Shown here: piece after piece, positions 9,291 through 17,928 of the stretch
How positions within the stretch are numbered: the stretch's first letter is position 1
Layout of the letters: the number at the start of each line of letters is the position of its first letter
The notes under the pieces: generated by a model
Databases searched by the model: none
What the model saw: the letters and a program-made list of their open reading frames with translations, nothing else
Told to the model about the DNA's origin: nothing
Position numbers and translations under genes: made by a program
Assembly (NCBI GenBank): GCA_023440965.1
Contig: JAEZRC010000007.1
Coordinates: 434,001 to 498,000, forward strand
DNA: 64,000 nucleotides
Source: Bacillota bacterium
GTDB lineage: Bacteria; Bacillota; Clostridia; Oscillospirales; Ruminococcaceae
Direction: 5' to 3'

Positions 9291-9977
9291 TTATTTAATT
9301 AATTTAGGCTCGAATTGTAAAATATCACTAGAAATTAATGAGTAACTAATTCCATCTCGATTGCCCCGTACAGCATAGCCACTGCTTTTTCCGTGTATAT
9401 GACCATAAACACATTCTTCTATATTATATTTGTGAAGAACATCAAGTATTTCATAATTATAATCATTTGCATACAGTGGTGGATAATGAAGAAAGACTAT
9501 TGGCTTTAATTTTTCTTTTAAAGCTGATTTAATTGAAGCTTCAAGCCTTCCAGCCTCACGCAAAAGTACTTTTTTATCAGCAGGCTCCTCAGTTTCGTTA
9601 ATCCAGCCTCTTGTTCCGCAAATTGCAAAATCATTATAAGCATAATGATTATTATTAAGAATATTTAAAGTATTCAATCCATTTTCAGCAAAGAATACAT
9701 CCATTTTGTTTTTTGTAGTCCACCAGAAATCGTGGTTGCCTTTTAGTAATATTTTTCTTCCTGGCAAAGAGTTAATATACTTGAAGTCTTCAAGTGATTG
9801 CTCAAGAGATATTCCCCATGATGAATCACCTGCAAGAACTACTGTATCCTCAGTAGTAATTTTGTTTAGCCAGTTTATTTTTATTCTTTCAACATAGTTT
9901 TCCCAACCCGGAAAGACTTCCATCGATTTGTTTGTTGAAAGCGATAAATGAAGATCGCTTATAGCATACAAAGCCAT
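9291..9977 (-). CDS. Calcineurin-like metallophosphoesterase
   Basis: A 228-residue cytosolic protein with the five metallophosphoesterase blocks: D-x-H in AISDLHLS at the N-terminus, GD in LAGDSSWG, GNHD followed by FWW, an H in FLHYPPLY and GHxH in YGHIHG. These bind the dinuclear metal centre. It resembles the YkuE/predicted phosphohydrolase group; substrate not predictable. The start at 9977 was chosen because AAGGA lies in front of it and because the protein then begins directly with the MALYAISDLHLS strand. It is separated from thrC by a hairpin-rich region and from tig by about 100 bp. Confidence 0.88.
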   Translation of the reverse strand: MALYAISDLHLSLSTNKSMEVFPGWENYVERIKINWLNKITTEDTVVLAGDSSWGISLEQSLEDFKYINSLPGRKILLKGNHDFWWTTKNKMDVFFAENGLNTLNILNNNHYAYNDFAICGTRGWINETEEPADKKVLLREAGRLEASIKSALKEKLKPIVFLHYPPLYANDYNYEILDVLHKYNIEECVYGHIHGKSSGYAVRGNRDGISYSLISSDILQFEPKLIK

Positions 9978-10028
9978 GTTTTTCGTCCTTTCATCTATAG
10001 AAATTTCCACTTATAAGATGACAATTTT

Positions 10029-10190
10029 CGAATATAATAATCTTGTAAGAGGTTCTCTTACAAGAGGGGGCTGTGCATGATGTACTAATTAGTCTGACAG
10101 TACAGCTGTCGACAATTAAGACAAATTGCCCGCAAGTGTATAAATTCAGAAATGTATTTAAGCACGTATCCCTAATTACTAGGGATAACC
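10029..10190. other. Structured intergenic region of unknown function
   Basis: Between thrC and the metallophosphoesterase lies about 180 bp without an open frame but with several inverted repeats: a 10-bp stem CTTGTAAGA/TCTTACAAG at 10041-10063, GACAG/CTGTC at 10095-10109, a 9-of-10-bp imperfect stem between GTGTATAAAT (from about 10136) and ATTTAAGCAC (to about 10165), and ATCCCTA/TAGGGAT at about 10168-10186. This could be a non-coding RNA, a long structured leader of the phosphoesterase, or a degenerate repeat element. It matches no RNA family I recognise. Confidence 0.4.
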
Positions 10191-10220
10191 CAAAAGCGTC
10201 TGCTGTAAAAAGCAGACGCT
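10191..10220 (-). terminator. Terminator after thrC
   Basis: A perfect 10-bp inverted repeat AGCGTCTGCT/AGCAGACGCT with loop GTAAAA, starting 7 bp after the thrC stop, followed on the minus strand by a short run TTTT. The T tract is short but the stem is strong. Confidence 0.75.
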
Positions 10221-10226
10221 AACTTT

Positions 10227-11720
10227 TTATATTCCAAGTGTTTTTAATACATAGTCTTTCATATCTTCTTTAGAAATAGTATCAGAGAATCTTACTGACT
10301 TATTCTTTAAATCAGATAAAGCTTCTGGAATCTCAATTTTTGATACTTCTCCAAGCTTTGCAACCATAGCAAACTCATCATTGTTCTTTTGTGTTCCATC
10401 GATTGCTTCAAGAACACTTGAACTAAATTTATATGGACTTGCAGTTGAAGCGATAACAGTTTTTGTATTGTCGCCTGTTGCCTTCTTATAATCTTCGTAA
10501 ACCTTAACTGCTACTGCAGTATGAGTATCACAAGTGTATGAGAACTTTTCAAAGATTTCCTTTATTGTTGATTTTGTTTCATCATCATTACAGCTTCCAG
10601 CACAGAAGCTTTCATTAAGAAGTTTTTTGACATCATCATTAACTTCATACTTTCCATCAGTAGAAAGCTTACCGAACCAGTCACAAATAAGTTCATCATT
10701 ATCACCGCAGAGATGATATAAAAGTCTTTCAAGATTACTTGAAATAAGAATATCCATTGAAGGTGAAATAGTTGTATAGAAGCTTCTGTTCCTGTCGTAA
10801 ATACCTGTATTGATAAAATCAGTAAGAACATTATTTGAATTTGATGCACAGATAAGCTTATTAACAGGAATGCCCATAAGCTTTGCATAGAAAGCAGCAA
10901 GTATGTTACCGAAGTTTCCTGTTGGAACAACAATGTTTATCTTGTCACCCAATGAAATTTCTTCATCAGCAACAAGCTGAGCATATGTTGATACATAATA
11001 AACAATCTGTGGTGATAATCTACCCCAGTTAATTGAGTTTGCGCTTGAGAACATCATACCGTTCTTTGCAAGCTGTTCTGCTATTTCAACATTAGTAAAA
11101 ATCTTCTTAACTCCTGTCTGTGCATCATCAAAGTTTCCTTCAATAGCACATACACCAACATTTTCACCTTCTTGTGTTGTCATCTGCTTTTTTTGCATAG
11201 CACTTACACCGTCTTCTGGATAGAAAACGAGAATCTGCGTGCCTTCAACGTCCTTAAAACCTTCGAGTGCAGCTTTTCCTGTATCACCTGAAGTAGCAAC
11301 AAGAATGACAATTTTTTTATCAAGTTTTATTTTCTTAGCTGAAGTTGTCAAAAGAAACGGTAAAATCTGCAATGCCATGTCCTTAAATGCACATGTTGGA
11401 CCATGCCATAATTCAAGCATATATGTTCCATCAAAAAGATGTGCAATCTGCGCAATATCTTCTGTTGCAAATTTCTTGTCATTATAAGCATTTTCAACGC
11501 AATATTTAATTTCTGCATCTGTAAAATCTGTAAGATATTTTGAAAATATAAAAGCAGCTCTTTCACTGTACTTCATACTTCCCATAGCTTTAATATCTTC
11601 AAAAGACAATGAAGGAATTTCAGAAGGAACAAAAAGTCCGCCATCTTTTGAAATACCCTGTGCTATTGCCTGTGAAGAAGTTACATTTACATTGCTGTTT
11701 CTTGTGCTTTTGTAAAACAT
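10227..11720 (-). CDS. thrC: Threonine synthase
   Basis: A 497-residue PLP enzyme converting O-phosphohomoserine to threonine. The N-terminus (FYKSTRNSNVNVTSSQAI...GGLFVP) and the PLP-lysine motif GPTCAFKDMALQ are those of the long (yeast/E. coli-type) threonine synthases; VATSGDTGKAALEGF is the phosphate-binding loop. The ATG at 11720 is preceded by AGGTG; the GTG at 11729 is part of that site. It is the last gene of the rplS-side cluster and ends at a strong hairpin. No T-box or threonine attenuator is visible in front of it. Confidence 0.95.
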   Translation of the reverse strand: MFYKSTRNSNVNVTSSQAIAQGISKDGGLFVPSEIPSLSFEDIKAMGSMKYSERAAFIFSKYLTDFTDAEIKYCVENAYNDKKFATEDIAQIAHLFDGTYMLELWHGPTCAFKDMALQILPFLLTTSAKKIKLDKKIVILVATSGDTGKAALEGFKDVEGTQILVFYPEDGVSAMQKKQMTTQEGENVGVCAIEGNFDDAQTGVKKIFTNVEIAEQLAKNGMMFSSANSINWGRLSPQIVYYVSTYAQLVADEEISLGDKINIVVPTGNFGNILAAFYAKLMGIPVNKLICASNSNNVLTDFINTGIYDRNRSFYTTISPSMDILISSNLERLLYHLCGDNDELICDWFGKLSTDGKYEVNDDVKKLLNESFCAGSCNDDETKSTIKEIFEKFSYTCDTHTAVAVKVYEDYKKATGDNTKTVIASTASPYKFSSSVLEAIDGTQKNNDEFAMVAKLGEVSKIEIPEALSDLKNKSVRFSDTISKEDMKDYVLKTLGI

Positions 11721-11735
11721 ATTAGTCACCTAACC

Positions 11736-12113
11736 TTAAAAGATAATATTTGTATCGCTCATATCATAAGCATTTTCTACATATTCAATATTAGTTGTTA
11801 TCCCGTTAATTGTCTCTACCACAGCTATATCAAAGCGTGGTTGAAGATTGCATTCATTGTTTAAAAAATAATGTTGCGCGCATTTCATAATTCTGAACTT
11901 CTTTGAATCAGTAATTGCTTCAAAACCTGATACCATAACATTTTTCTTTCTTGTCTTGACTTCTACAAATGCGATAATATCATTTTTCACTGCAATTATA
12001 TCAGTTTCTCCACCCTTTATAGTGTAATTTCTCTTAATTATTTTATAATTTAATGTTTCAAGATAATTACAGACATCGGATTCTCCAATGTTTCCTTTTT
12101 CACGCTGATTCAT
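11736..12113 (-). CDS. YraN family endonuclease-fold protein (UPF0102)
   Basis: A 125-residue protein with the family pattern REKGNIGESDVCNYLE followed by GGETDIIAVKNDIIAFVEVKTRKK, i.e. the D...ExK arrangement of the PD-(D/E)xK nuclease fold. The cellular role is not established. It immediately follows rnhB with no gap, the common rnhB-yraN pairing in Firmicutes and other bacteria. Confidence 0.92.
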   Translation of the reverse strand: MNQREKGNIGESDVCNYLETLNYKIIKRNYTIKGGETDIIAVKNDIIAFVEVKTRKKNVMVSGFEAITDSKKFRIMKCAQHYFLNNECNLQPRFDIAVVETINGITTNIEYVENAYDMSDTNIIF

Positions 12114-12713
12114 TTACTTATCCCTCAGCTTTTTCAAAAAGCTTGGTCTGTGAACTTCGCTTATTCCATACTTTTTAAGCATTTCATAATGAAGCTTTGT
12201 ACCATATCCCTTGTGCTTTGCGAATTGATACTGAGGATATCTTTTATCAAGCTCTTCCATATATCTGTCCCTTGCAACTTTAGCAAGAATTGATGCAGCA
12301 GCAATACTCTGACTTGTAGCATCGCCTTTTACAACCGCATAAGACCTGCAATTAATGTCTGGGGTTTTGTTTCCGTCAATCAATGCAATATCGGGAGCAA
12401 TTCCAAGCCCTTCAACTACTCTTTTCATTGCAAGCATTGCGGCATTGAGAATATTTATTTCTTCAATTTCTTCAATAGAAGCTGTTGCTATGCAATAAGC
12501 TTTTGCTTTTTCTATTATTATATCATATAATTGCTCACGCTTTTTTGCAGAAAGCTTTTTACTGTCATTTATGCCTTCAATAATAACAGCTTCATCAAAA
12601 ATAACAGCAGCAGCATAAACATCACCGGCTAATGGTCCTCGTCCAGCTTCATCAACGCCACAAACCATTCCAAACTTTTCTCTAACTGCTTTATCATACT
12701 CAAAAAGTTCCAT
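12114..12713 (-). CDS. rnhB: Ribonuclease HII
   Basis: A 199-residue enzyme that cleaves the RNA strand of RNA-DNA hybrids and single ribonucleotides in DNA. Catalytic acidic residues are seen in CGVDEAGRGPLAGDV (D-E) and in ALIDGNK; NDSKKLSAKKRE and the GYGTKLHYE segment are family hallmarks. It follows rbgA by 11 bp, the same ylqF-rnhB order as B. subtilis. Confidence 0.96.
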   Translation of the reverse strand: MELFEYDKAVREKFGMVCGVDEAGRGPLAGDVYAAAVIFDEAVIIEGINDSKKLSAKKREQLYDIIIEKAKAYCIATASIEEIEEINILNAAMLAMKRVVEGLGIAPDIALIDGNKTPDINCRSYAVVKGDATSQSIAAASILAKVARDRYMEELDKRYPQYQFAKHKGYGTKLHYEMLKKYGISEVHRPSFLKKLRDK

Positions 12714-12724
12714 ATGGCACCTCT

Positions 12725-13588
12725 TTATTTCTGCGGTTTTTCAAATGTAAGCTTGCCAATTTTGCCACTTCTAAACTCATCCATTACTGTTATTGCAGCT
12801 CGTTCAGTGTTGATTTCTCCACCTGAAATTAAAAAGCCACGTTTTTTACCAATTTTCTGAAGAATTTCATAGCCCTCTTCATTTTCAACTGTTTCAACAT
12901 TATATCTTTCTAAAATAAGCTTTGGATAATTCTCATTTAAAAACTGCAATAATCGGCTAGCAAGATGTTCCATATCCATTATATCATCTTTTACAGCACC
13001 TGTAAAAGCAAGTCGCTCGCCAACAAGCTTATCCTCAAACTTAGGCCATAATACTCCAGGCATATCAAGAAGTTCAAGATCTGCGTCAAGGCTAACCCAT
13101 TGCTTTCCACGTGTAACACCAGGTCTGTCCTCAACCTTTGCTCTTTTTGATTTAGCCATACGGTTAATGAATGATGACTTACCGACATTAGGAATACCAA
13201 CAATCATAATTCTTATTGGTCTTCCAATCATTCCTTTTTGCTGCCATGAAGCTATCTGTTCTTTTAACAATTCTTTTAATGTCGGTAGAAATTTATTAGC
13301 TCCCTTACCACTCCTACAATCCATCGCAAGAGCAAGAACATTTTTGCTTTTGTAGTAATCCAGCCACATAGCAGTAATTTTGTCATCAGCTGCATCACAT
13401 TTATTTAGAATAACAAGTCTTGGTTTCTTGCCAACTAATCTATCCATTTCAGGATTTCTGCTGCTTTGAGGTATACGTGCATCAGTTATTTCAACTACTG
13501 CATCGACAAGAGTAATGTTTTTTTGCATAAGCCTTCTTGTCTTTGCCATATGCCCTGGAAACCATTGTATAGATGAAACCTCAGCCAT
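12725..13588 (-). CDS. rbgA: Ribosome biogenesis GTPase RbgA (YlqF)
   Basis: A 287-residue circularly permuted GTPase: the G4 motif NKCD (about residue 58) comes before G1 GIPNVGKSSFIN and G3 DMPGVLWP. The N-terminal IQWFPGHMAKT is diagnostic of the YlqF family. RbgA is required for late 50S assembly, acting near the L16/L27 region in B. subtilis. It lies between lepB and rnhB, as in B. subtilis (rplS-ylqF-rnhB with sipS-type peptidases nearby). Confidence 0.96.
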   Translation of the reverse strand: MAEVSSIQWFPGHMAKTRRLMQKNITLVDAVVEITDARIPQSSRNPEMDRLVGKKPRLVILNKCDAADDKITAMWLDYYKSKNVLALAMDCRSGKGANKFLPTLKELLKEQIASWQQKGMIGRPIRIMIVGIPNVGKSSFINRMAKSKRAKVEDRPGVTRGKQWVSLDADLELLDMPGVLWPKFEDKLVGERLAFTGAVKDDIMDMEHLASRLLQFLNENYPKLILERYNVETVENEEGYEILQKIGKKRGFLISGGEINTERAAITVMDEFRSGKIGKLTFEKPQK

Positions 13589-13600
13589 TTAAACCTCCAA

Positions 13601-14191
13601 TTATTTATAAAGACCACCAAATTTATTAAACGGAAAAATTCTAAAAAAAGCTTTTCCTAATATATCATCTTCTGAAACAAAGCCGACTCTTGAGTCACGG
13701 CTGTCCAATGAATTACCACGGTTATCTCCCATTACAAATACGTGACCTTTCGGTACAGTTACCGGGTAATCAAAAGCACCTAAATTATTAAAATTTTCTG
13801 GATTGATAAAAGGCTCGTACTGTAACTTTCCGTCAACATAAACTTTTCCGTTTTCAAAATCTATATTGACTTCCTGTCCTTCTGTTGCGATAACTCGCTT
13901 TATTATATTTTCATTTAAATTTTTTGATCTTATTACTATTATGTCATTTATTTCAGGTTTATAAAACAAATGAGAAATCAACAGTCTGTCCCCTGCGCTA
14001 CCTGACTTATCTATATCAGAACCATTTAGTGTAGGATTCATGGAAGGCCCAATTACACTTACTTGCCTGAACAGAAAAGTAAAAATAAGCAGTACAATAA
14101 ACACTGAAAAAACCAGAGATTCTATCCAGTCACAAATTTCTTCAACAGAATCATTCTGTTCTTCAGATATAACTGCAGTACTTTCAGACAT
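13601..14191 (-). CDS. lepB: Signal peptidase I
   Basis: A 196-residue membrane-anchored serine/lysine peptidase that removes signal peptides. It has one transmembrane helix (about residues 26-42), catalytic Ser50 in VIGPSMNPTL, catalytic Lys in NIIKRVIA, and box E GDNRGNSLDSRD. Two upstream in-frame starts (14200 GTG, 14197 ATG) precede the chosen ATG, which has GAGTG six bases in front; the exact start is uncertain by three codons. It follows the rplS terminator, so its expression probably relies on read-through. Confidence 0.93.
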   Translation of the reverse strand: MSESTAVISEEQNDSVEEICDWIESLVFSVFIVLLIFTFLFRQVSVIGPSMNPTLNGSDIDKSGSAGDRLLISHLFYKPEINDIIVIRSKNLNENIIKRVIATEGQEVNIDFENGKVYVDGKLQYEPFINPENFNNLGAFDYPVTVPKGHVFVMGDNRGNSLDSRDSRVGFVSEDDILGKAFFRIFPFNKFGGLYK

Positions 14192-14227
14192 TATCATCAC
14201 TCATTTCAAACCAATTTAATTGTAGCA

Positions 14228-14249
14228 AAAAAGGGACTTGCGTCCCTTT
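14228..14249 (-). terminator. Terminator after rplS
   Basis: Inverted repeat AAAGGGAC/GTCCCTTT with loop GCAA, followed on the minus strand by TTTTTT-type tail. It sits just downstream of the rplS stop and before lepB, so lepB and the following genes may receive only partial read-through. Confidence 0.85.
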
Positions 14250-14253
14250 AAAA

Positions 14254-14598
14254 CTAACGAATTGCTTCTTTAACCTTTGCAGCCTTACCAACTCTATCAC
14301 GGAGATAGTACAGTTTAGCACGACGTACACGGCCTTTTCTAACAATTTCAACCTTTTCAACTGAAGGTGAATGAACTGGGAATACTCTTTCAATTCCGCA
14401 TCCATGAGCAACACGACGTACAGTAAATGTTTCGTTTACTCCACCGTGCTTCTTAGCAATGATTGTTCCTTCAAAAAGCTGAATACGAGTCTTTTCACCT
14501 TCCTTGATTCTAACGTGTACTTTAACAACGTCACCAATGCAAAGGTCAGGTTTTTCAGATTTCATACTGCTTTGTTCAATAAGCTTTAAAGCGTCCAC
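14254..14598 (-). CDS. rplS: 50S ribosomal protein L19
   Basis: A 114-residue ribosomal protein, of normal length, with the L19 signature KVHVRIKEGEKTRIQLFEG, RRVAHGCGIERVFPVHSPSVEKVE and the C-terminal RRAKLYYLRDRVGKAAKVKE. It is a 50S component at the interface with the small subunit. AGGAGG precedes the ATG. It has its own promoter, a leader of about 130 nt and its own terminator. Confidence 0.98.
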   Translation of the reverse strand: MDALKLIEQSSMKSEKPDLCIGDVVKVHVRIKEGEKTRIQLFEGTIIAKKHGGVNETFTVRRVAHGCGIERVFPVHSPSVEKVEIVRKGRVRRAKLYYLRDRVGKAAKVKEAIR

Positions 14599-14619
14599 TT
14601 TAAATTCCTCCTAAATTTT

Positions 14620-14740
14620 CAGATATTCATACCCTTTAAACGATTATAAAGACAGAGGACTATCCGCTTTAATGTCTGAATTCAAAAGAATTCTGGCACT
14701 AACTCCCATCAAAACTAATTGACGGATATTCAAATGCTTT
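14620..14740 (-). promoter_or_regulatory. rplS 5' leader, candidate autoregulatory structure
   Basis: The transcript from the promoter just upstream would carry about 130 nt before the ATG, with a GAATTC-TTTT-GAATTC hairpin (about 14679-14696) and further purine-rich segments. L19 leader motifs are known in Firmicutes and could act through L19 binding, but I cannot confirm that this sequence fits that consensus. Confidence 0.35.
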
Positions 14741-14743
14741 AAT

Positions 14744-14772
14744 AGTATACCACAGTATTTTTATAAATGCAA
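14744..14772 (-). promoter_or_regulatory. Sigma-A promoter for rplS
   Basis: Minus strand TTGCAT (14767-14772), 17-bp spacer, TATACT (14744-14749). It directly abuts the stop of the DUF2344 gene. Confidence 0.75.
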
Positions 14773-14777
14773 GTATT

Positions 14778-15443
14778 TTATGAAAAAAGATTACAGTCTG
14801 AACATAATATCTTTGTTCTTTCAATTGATATAATTTCAATAGGCTTTTCAAGATAACCTTCAAAAGCATCCAACACCAATGACGGATTTATGTTTGTCTG
14901 TGTTCCTGCTGGAAGTCTTAGTTCAATGGTGAGTATATCACCAATAATGCTTCTTGATATCAGATTTATATATGGTTTTATATCAATAAGACTTATCCCT
15001 TTTTTCTTTGTTTTCTTTTCAATCTCAATTTTTTCAAGATTTAAGAAAGCATCAAATTTTTCACTTAATTCTGCCCCATTATATTCTGAGCTAAGACTAA
15101 TCTTGTATTCACTGAATGCAATTTCAGTATGCTTTTTTTTCTGCAAAGCTACATTAAAAATTTTTAAACCTTCTGGAAGAACATCATTAAGACGTTTTTT
15201 AATTTCATCAAAACTAATATCTTCGGTTATTCCAATGTCCATAATCTCACATTTGCTTTCAACGCCCAAAGATAATGCTAATGGAAACATTATATATGCG
15301 TGTGGATTGAAGCCCTCAGTGTACCAAACAGGAATCCCAGCACGTTTTAGCGCCCTCTGCATTGTTCTGTTGAGGTCAAGGTGGGAGATGTATTTTGCTC
15401 TATCAATCTTTGAAAAGGTTGCTCTGATATTAATTCTATCCAC
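14778..15443 (-). CDS. DUF2344 (TIGR03936) protein, radical SAM partner
   Basis: A 221-residue protein beginning with the typical IRATFSKIDRAKYISHLDLNRTMQRALKRAGIPVWYTEGFNPHAYIMFPLALSLG block of the TIGR03936/DUF2344 family. These proteins are encoded next to, or fused to, the radical SAM protein TIGR03960, here directly upstream with an 8-bp overlap. The GTG at 15443 is chosen because GGAGGT lies seven bases upstream; the ATG at 15494 is deep inside the radical SAM gene. The function of the pair is not established, though proximity to ribosomal-protein genes suggests RNA or ribosome modification. Confidence 0.9.
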   Translation of the reverse strand: MDRINIRATFSKIDRAKYISHLDLNRTMQRALKRAGIPVWYTEGFNPHAYIMFPLALSLGVESKCEIMDIGITEDISFDEIKKRLNDVLPEGLKIFNVALQKKKHTEIAFSEYKISLSSEYNGAELSEKFDAFLNLEKIEIEKKTKKKGISLIDIKPYINLISRSIIGDILTIELRLPAGTQTNINPSLVLDAFEGYLEKPIEIISIERTKILCSDCNLFS

Positions 15444-17277
15444 AGTAGACACCTCCGCAATTTTTTGAAACTCCGCAGCCGGAACAACCCTCACGGCAGT
15501 TTCTTGTTGTCTTGCTTTCGTGTGCCTTTTTGTTTTCTCTCACCAAGAAATCATGTGAAACCATATAGTCAAAATGACTCCAAGGCAAGATTTCATCATA
15601 ACTTCTTAATCTGTTTGCATAGAAAGAAGTATCAACTCCACATTCTTTAAATGCTTCTTCCCATAGGTCAAATCTGAAGTATTCATCCCAGCCATCTTGC
15701 TTACATCCTTTTTTCCATGCAGTATATACAACATCACATAATCGCCTGTCGCCTCTTGCAAGAACAGCTTCAAGCAAGCTGACATTAACATTATGCCAGC
15801 TTAATCTTATTTTTCTATTACTCTTAACACATTCAAGTAAGAAAGCCTGTTTTTCAAGTACTTCTTCTTTTGTTGCCTGCGGTTCAAATTCAAAAGGTGT
15901 AAAAGGCTTTGGAACAAATGTTGCACAGCTTATTGAAATCTGAACGCCCTTGCCCCGTGGTCTGTTCGGCATTTCATAAAACATATCAATAATTTTCTGA
16001 GCAGTGTCAAAAATGCCTTTTAGATCTTCCTGAGTTTCAGTAGGGAGACCAAGCATAAAGTAAAGCTTAACGCTTTTGTAGCCGCCTTCAAAAGCGATTC
16101 TGCAAGTACTCATTATTTCTTCTTCGCTAACGTTTTTATTAATAACATCACGAAGGCGTTGAGTTCCAGCCTCAGGAGCAAAGGTAAGTCCACTCTTTCT
16201 AACTTTTTTAATTTTATTAAGCAAGTCCTCGTTAAAATTATCAATTCGGAGTGATGGCAATGAAAGATTGACATTTTCTTTTTCTGTATAATCAACAAGA
16301 GTATTGAGCATTCCCTCAATATCAGAATAATCACTTGTGCTCAATGACGAGAGAGAGACTTCTTCATATCCTGTATTTTCGCATAATGCTTTAGTTTCCT
16401 GATTTATTGTTTCAACTGATTTTTCTCGCAAAGGTCTGTAGATAAATCCAGCCTGACAGAAACGACAGCCACGAACACATCCTCTTAATACTTCAACAAC
16501 TGCTCTATCGTGAACAATTTCAGTAAAAGGCACAACAAAATTATCAGGATAATAAACCTTGTCAAAATCCTTGATTATTCTTTTTGTAACCTTCTCAGGA
16601 GCATTATGTGTTGCTTTAATTTCTTTTATTGTATTATCATCATTGTAGTTTACATCATAAAATGCAGGTACATATATTCCCTCAATCTGGGCAGCTTTTT
16701 CAAGGAATTCAAGCTTTGTCGGATTTTTCGACTTCATACTTGCATATATGTCCATAAGCTCAAGGTTAACCTCTTCACCCTCGCCAAGTATAAAAATATC
16801 AATGAAGTCAGCAAGTGGTTCAGGGTTACAGGCACAAGGTCCACCAGCAACAACTATTGGAAATAAGTCATTTCTATCCTTAGATTTTACAGGAAGTCCT
16901 GCAAGATCCAGCATATTAAGAACATTAGTATATGAAAGCTCATACTGAAGAGTAAACCCAATGAAATCAAATTCTTTTATTGGATCAAGACTTTCAAGCC
17001 CATATAAAGGAATATTATTCTTACGCATTAATTCTTCAAAATCTATTGATGGGGCAAAAACTCTTTCACACCAATAACTTTCTCTTTGATTAGTTATACC
17101 GTAAAGAATTTTCATTCCGAGGTGTGACATACCAACGTCATAGGTATCAGGGAAACAAAAGGCAAACCTTACGTCGACCTTTGATTTGTCTTTTATTATA
17201 CTTCCATGCTCTCCACCAATATATCTTGATGGCTTCTGTACTTTGAGCAATATTTTTTCTATCTTATTTTTAAGCAT
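15436..17277 (-). CDS. B12-binding-type radical SAM protein, TIGR03960 family
   Basis: A 613-residue protein with an N-terminal B12-binding-like region (about 30-190, e.g. CFPDTYDVGMSHLGMKILYG), the radical SAM cluster motif CVRGCRFCQAG near residue 255, the rest of the TIM-barrel, and a C-terminal cysteine-rich tail (NCREGCSGCGVSKNCGG). The reaction is unknown. TTG at 17289 lies in the Shine-Dalgarno GGAGGA, so the ATG at 17277 was chosen. It is paired with DUF2344; in many Clostridia the same pair precedes rng and rplU-rpmA, but here rplS follows. Confidence 0.92.
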   Translation of the reverse strand: MLKNKIEKILLKVQKPSRYIGGEHGSIIKDKSKVDVRFAFCFPDTYDVGMSHLGMKILYGITNQRESYWCERVFAPSIDFEELMRKNNIPLYGLESLDPIKEFDFIGFTLQYELSYTNVLNMLDLAGLPVKSKDRNDLFPIVVAGGPCACNPEPLADFIDIFILGEGEEVNLELMDIYASMKSKNPTKLEFLEKAAQIEGIYVPAFYDVNYNDDNTIKEIKATHNAPEKVTKRIIKDFDKVYYPDNFVVPFTEIVHDRAVVEVLRGCVRGCRFCQAGFIYRPLREKSVETINQETKALCENTGYEEVSLSSLSTSDYSDIEGMLNTLVDYTEKENVNLSLPSLRIDNFNEDLLNKIKKVRKSGLTFAPEAGTQRLRDVINKNVSEEEIMSTCRIAFEGGYKSVKLYFMLGLPTETQEDLKGIFDTAQKIIDMFYEMPNRPRGKGVQISISCATFVPKPFTPFEFEPQATKEEVLEKQAFLLECVKSNRKIRLSWHNVNVSLLEAVLARGDRRLCDVVYTAWKKGCKQDGWDEYFRFDLWEEAFKECGVDTSFYANRLRSYDEILPWSHFDYMVSHDFLVRENKKAHESKTTRNCREGCSGCGVSKNCGGVYCG

Positions 17278-17337
17278 TAGTTCCTCCAAAATTTAAACAC
17301 TGACATTTATTATATAATAATTTTAAATAAACTTCAA

Positions 17338-17928
17338 CTATAAAATTAATTCTGAAATAATTATAAAACAAATAGTAAAATACAACGAAATATTAGAGCT
17401 TTTCTTTATCAATAAAACTATGCCAAATAAAACAAGAAGGAAAACCGATATGTATCTGATAACCTTTCTGATTGCAATTGATTTTTCAGGTTTTTTTGTT
17501 ACAAGAAATAGATCAATTATCTTTCCACCGTCGAAATGCTTGAAAGGTATAAGATTAAACAGTCCAATTATTAGATTAAACACAGCAAAAAGAGAAAAAT
17601 TGAAACTGCTTTTAGTCATTGGATAAATTACTGCGAATAGTATTATGTTAGTCACGCTTCCACCACTAAGTATAAGAAAATCCTGTAAAGTTGAAGTGAT
17701 TTTCCTATTGTCAGGCGTAATTTTAATACCTGCACCATAAAAAGTAATCTTCTTCGGTGGAACACTGAAAAGGCACATTAATAAAATGTGCCCTGATTCG
17801 TGAAGCATACAGGCAATTAAAGCAAGTAGCATATAAGATGATTCCTGAATAAGCCCTAATAGTGCTACCACAGCAAAAAAGCTGAAGTGCATTGCTATTT
17901 CAATATTTTTTATTTTAAATCTTAGCAT
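17338..17928 (-). CDS. M50 site-2 protease, SpoIVFB-like
   Basis: A 196-residue polytopic membrane protease. The zinc motif HESGH (residues 43-47) lies in one transmembrane segment and the second metal motif N125-x-x-P128...D133-G lies in a later one; about five hydrophobic segments are visible. Size and layout resemble SpoIVFB, the mother-cell intramembrane protease that cleaves pro-sigma-K, although other small M50 proteins share this pattern. The start overlaps the preceding small membrane gene by 14 bp, the position SpoIVFA has in spoIVF operons. The C-terminal CBS domain of classical SpoIVFB is absent, so assignment is by architecture and context. Confidence 0.75.
   Translation of the reverse strand: MLRFKIKNIEIAMHFSFFAVVALLGLIQESSYMLLALIACMLHESGHILLMCLFSVPPKKITFYGAGIKITPDNRKITSTLQDFLILSGGSVTNIILFAVIYPMTKSSFNFSLFAVFNLIIGLFNLIPFKHFDGGKIIDLFLVTKKPEKSIAIRKVIRYISVFLLVLFGIVLLIKKSSNISLYFTICFIIISELIL

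Noticed and set aside
14890..15468. A 192-codon plus-strand frame opposite the DUF2344 gene
   Set aside because: Long, but antisense to a conserved gene, hydrophobic by chance, no ribosome-binding site.
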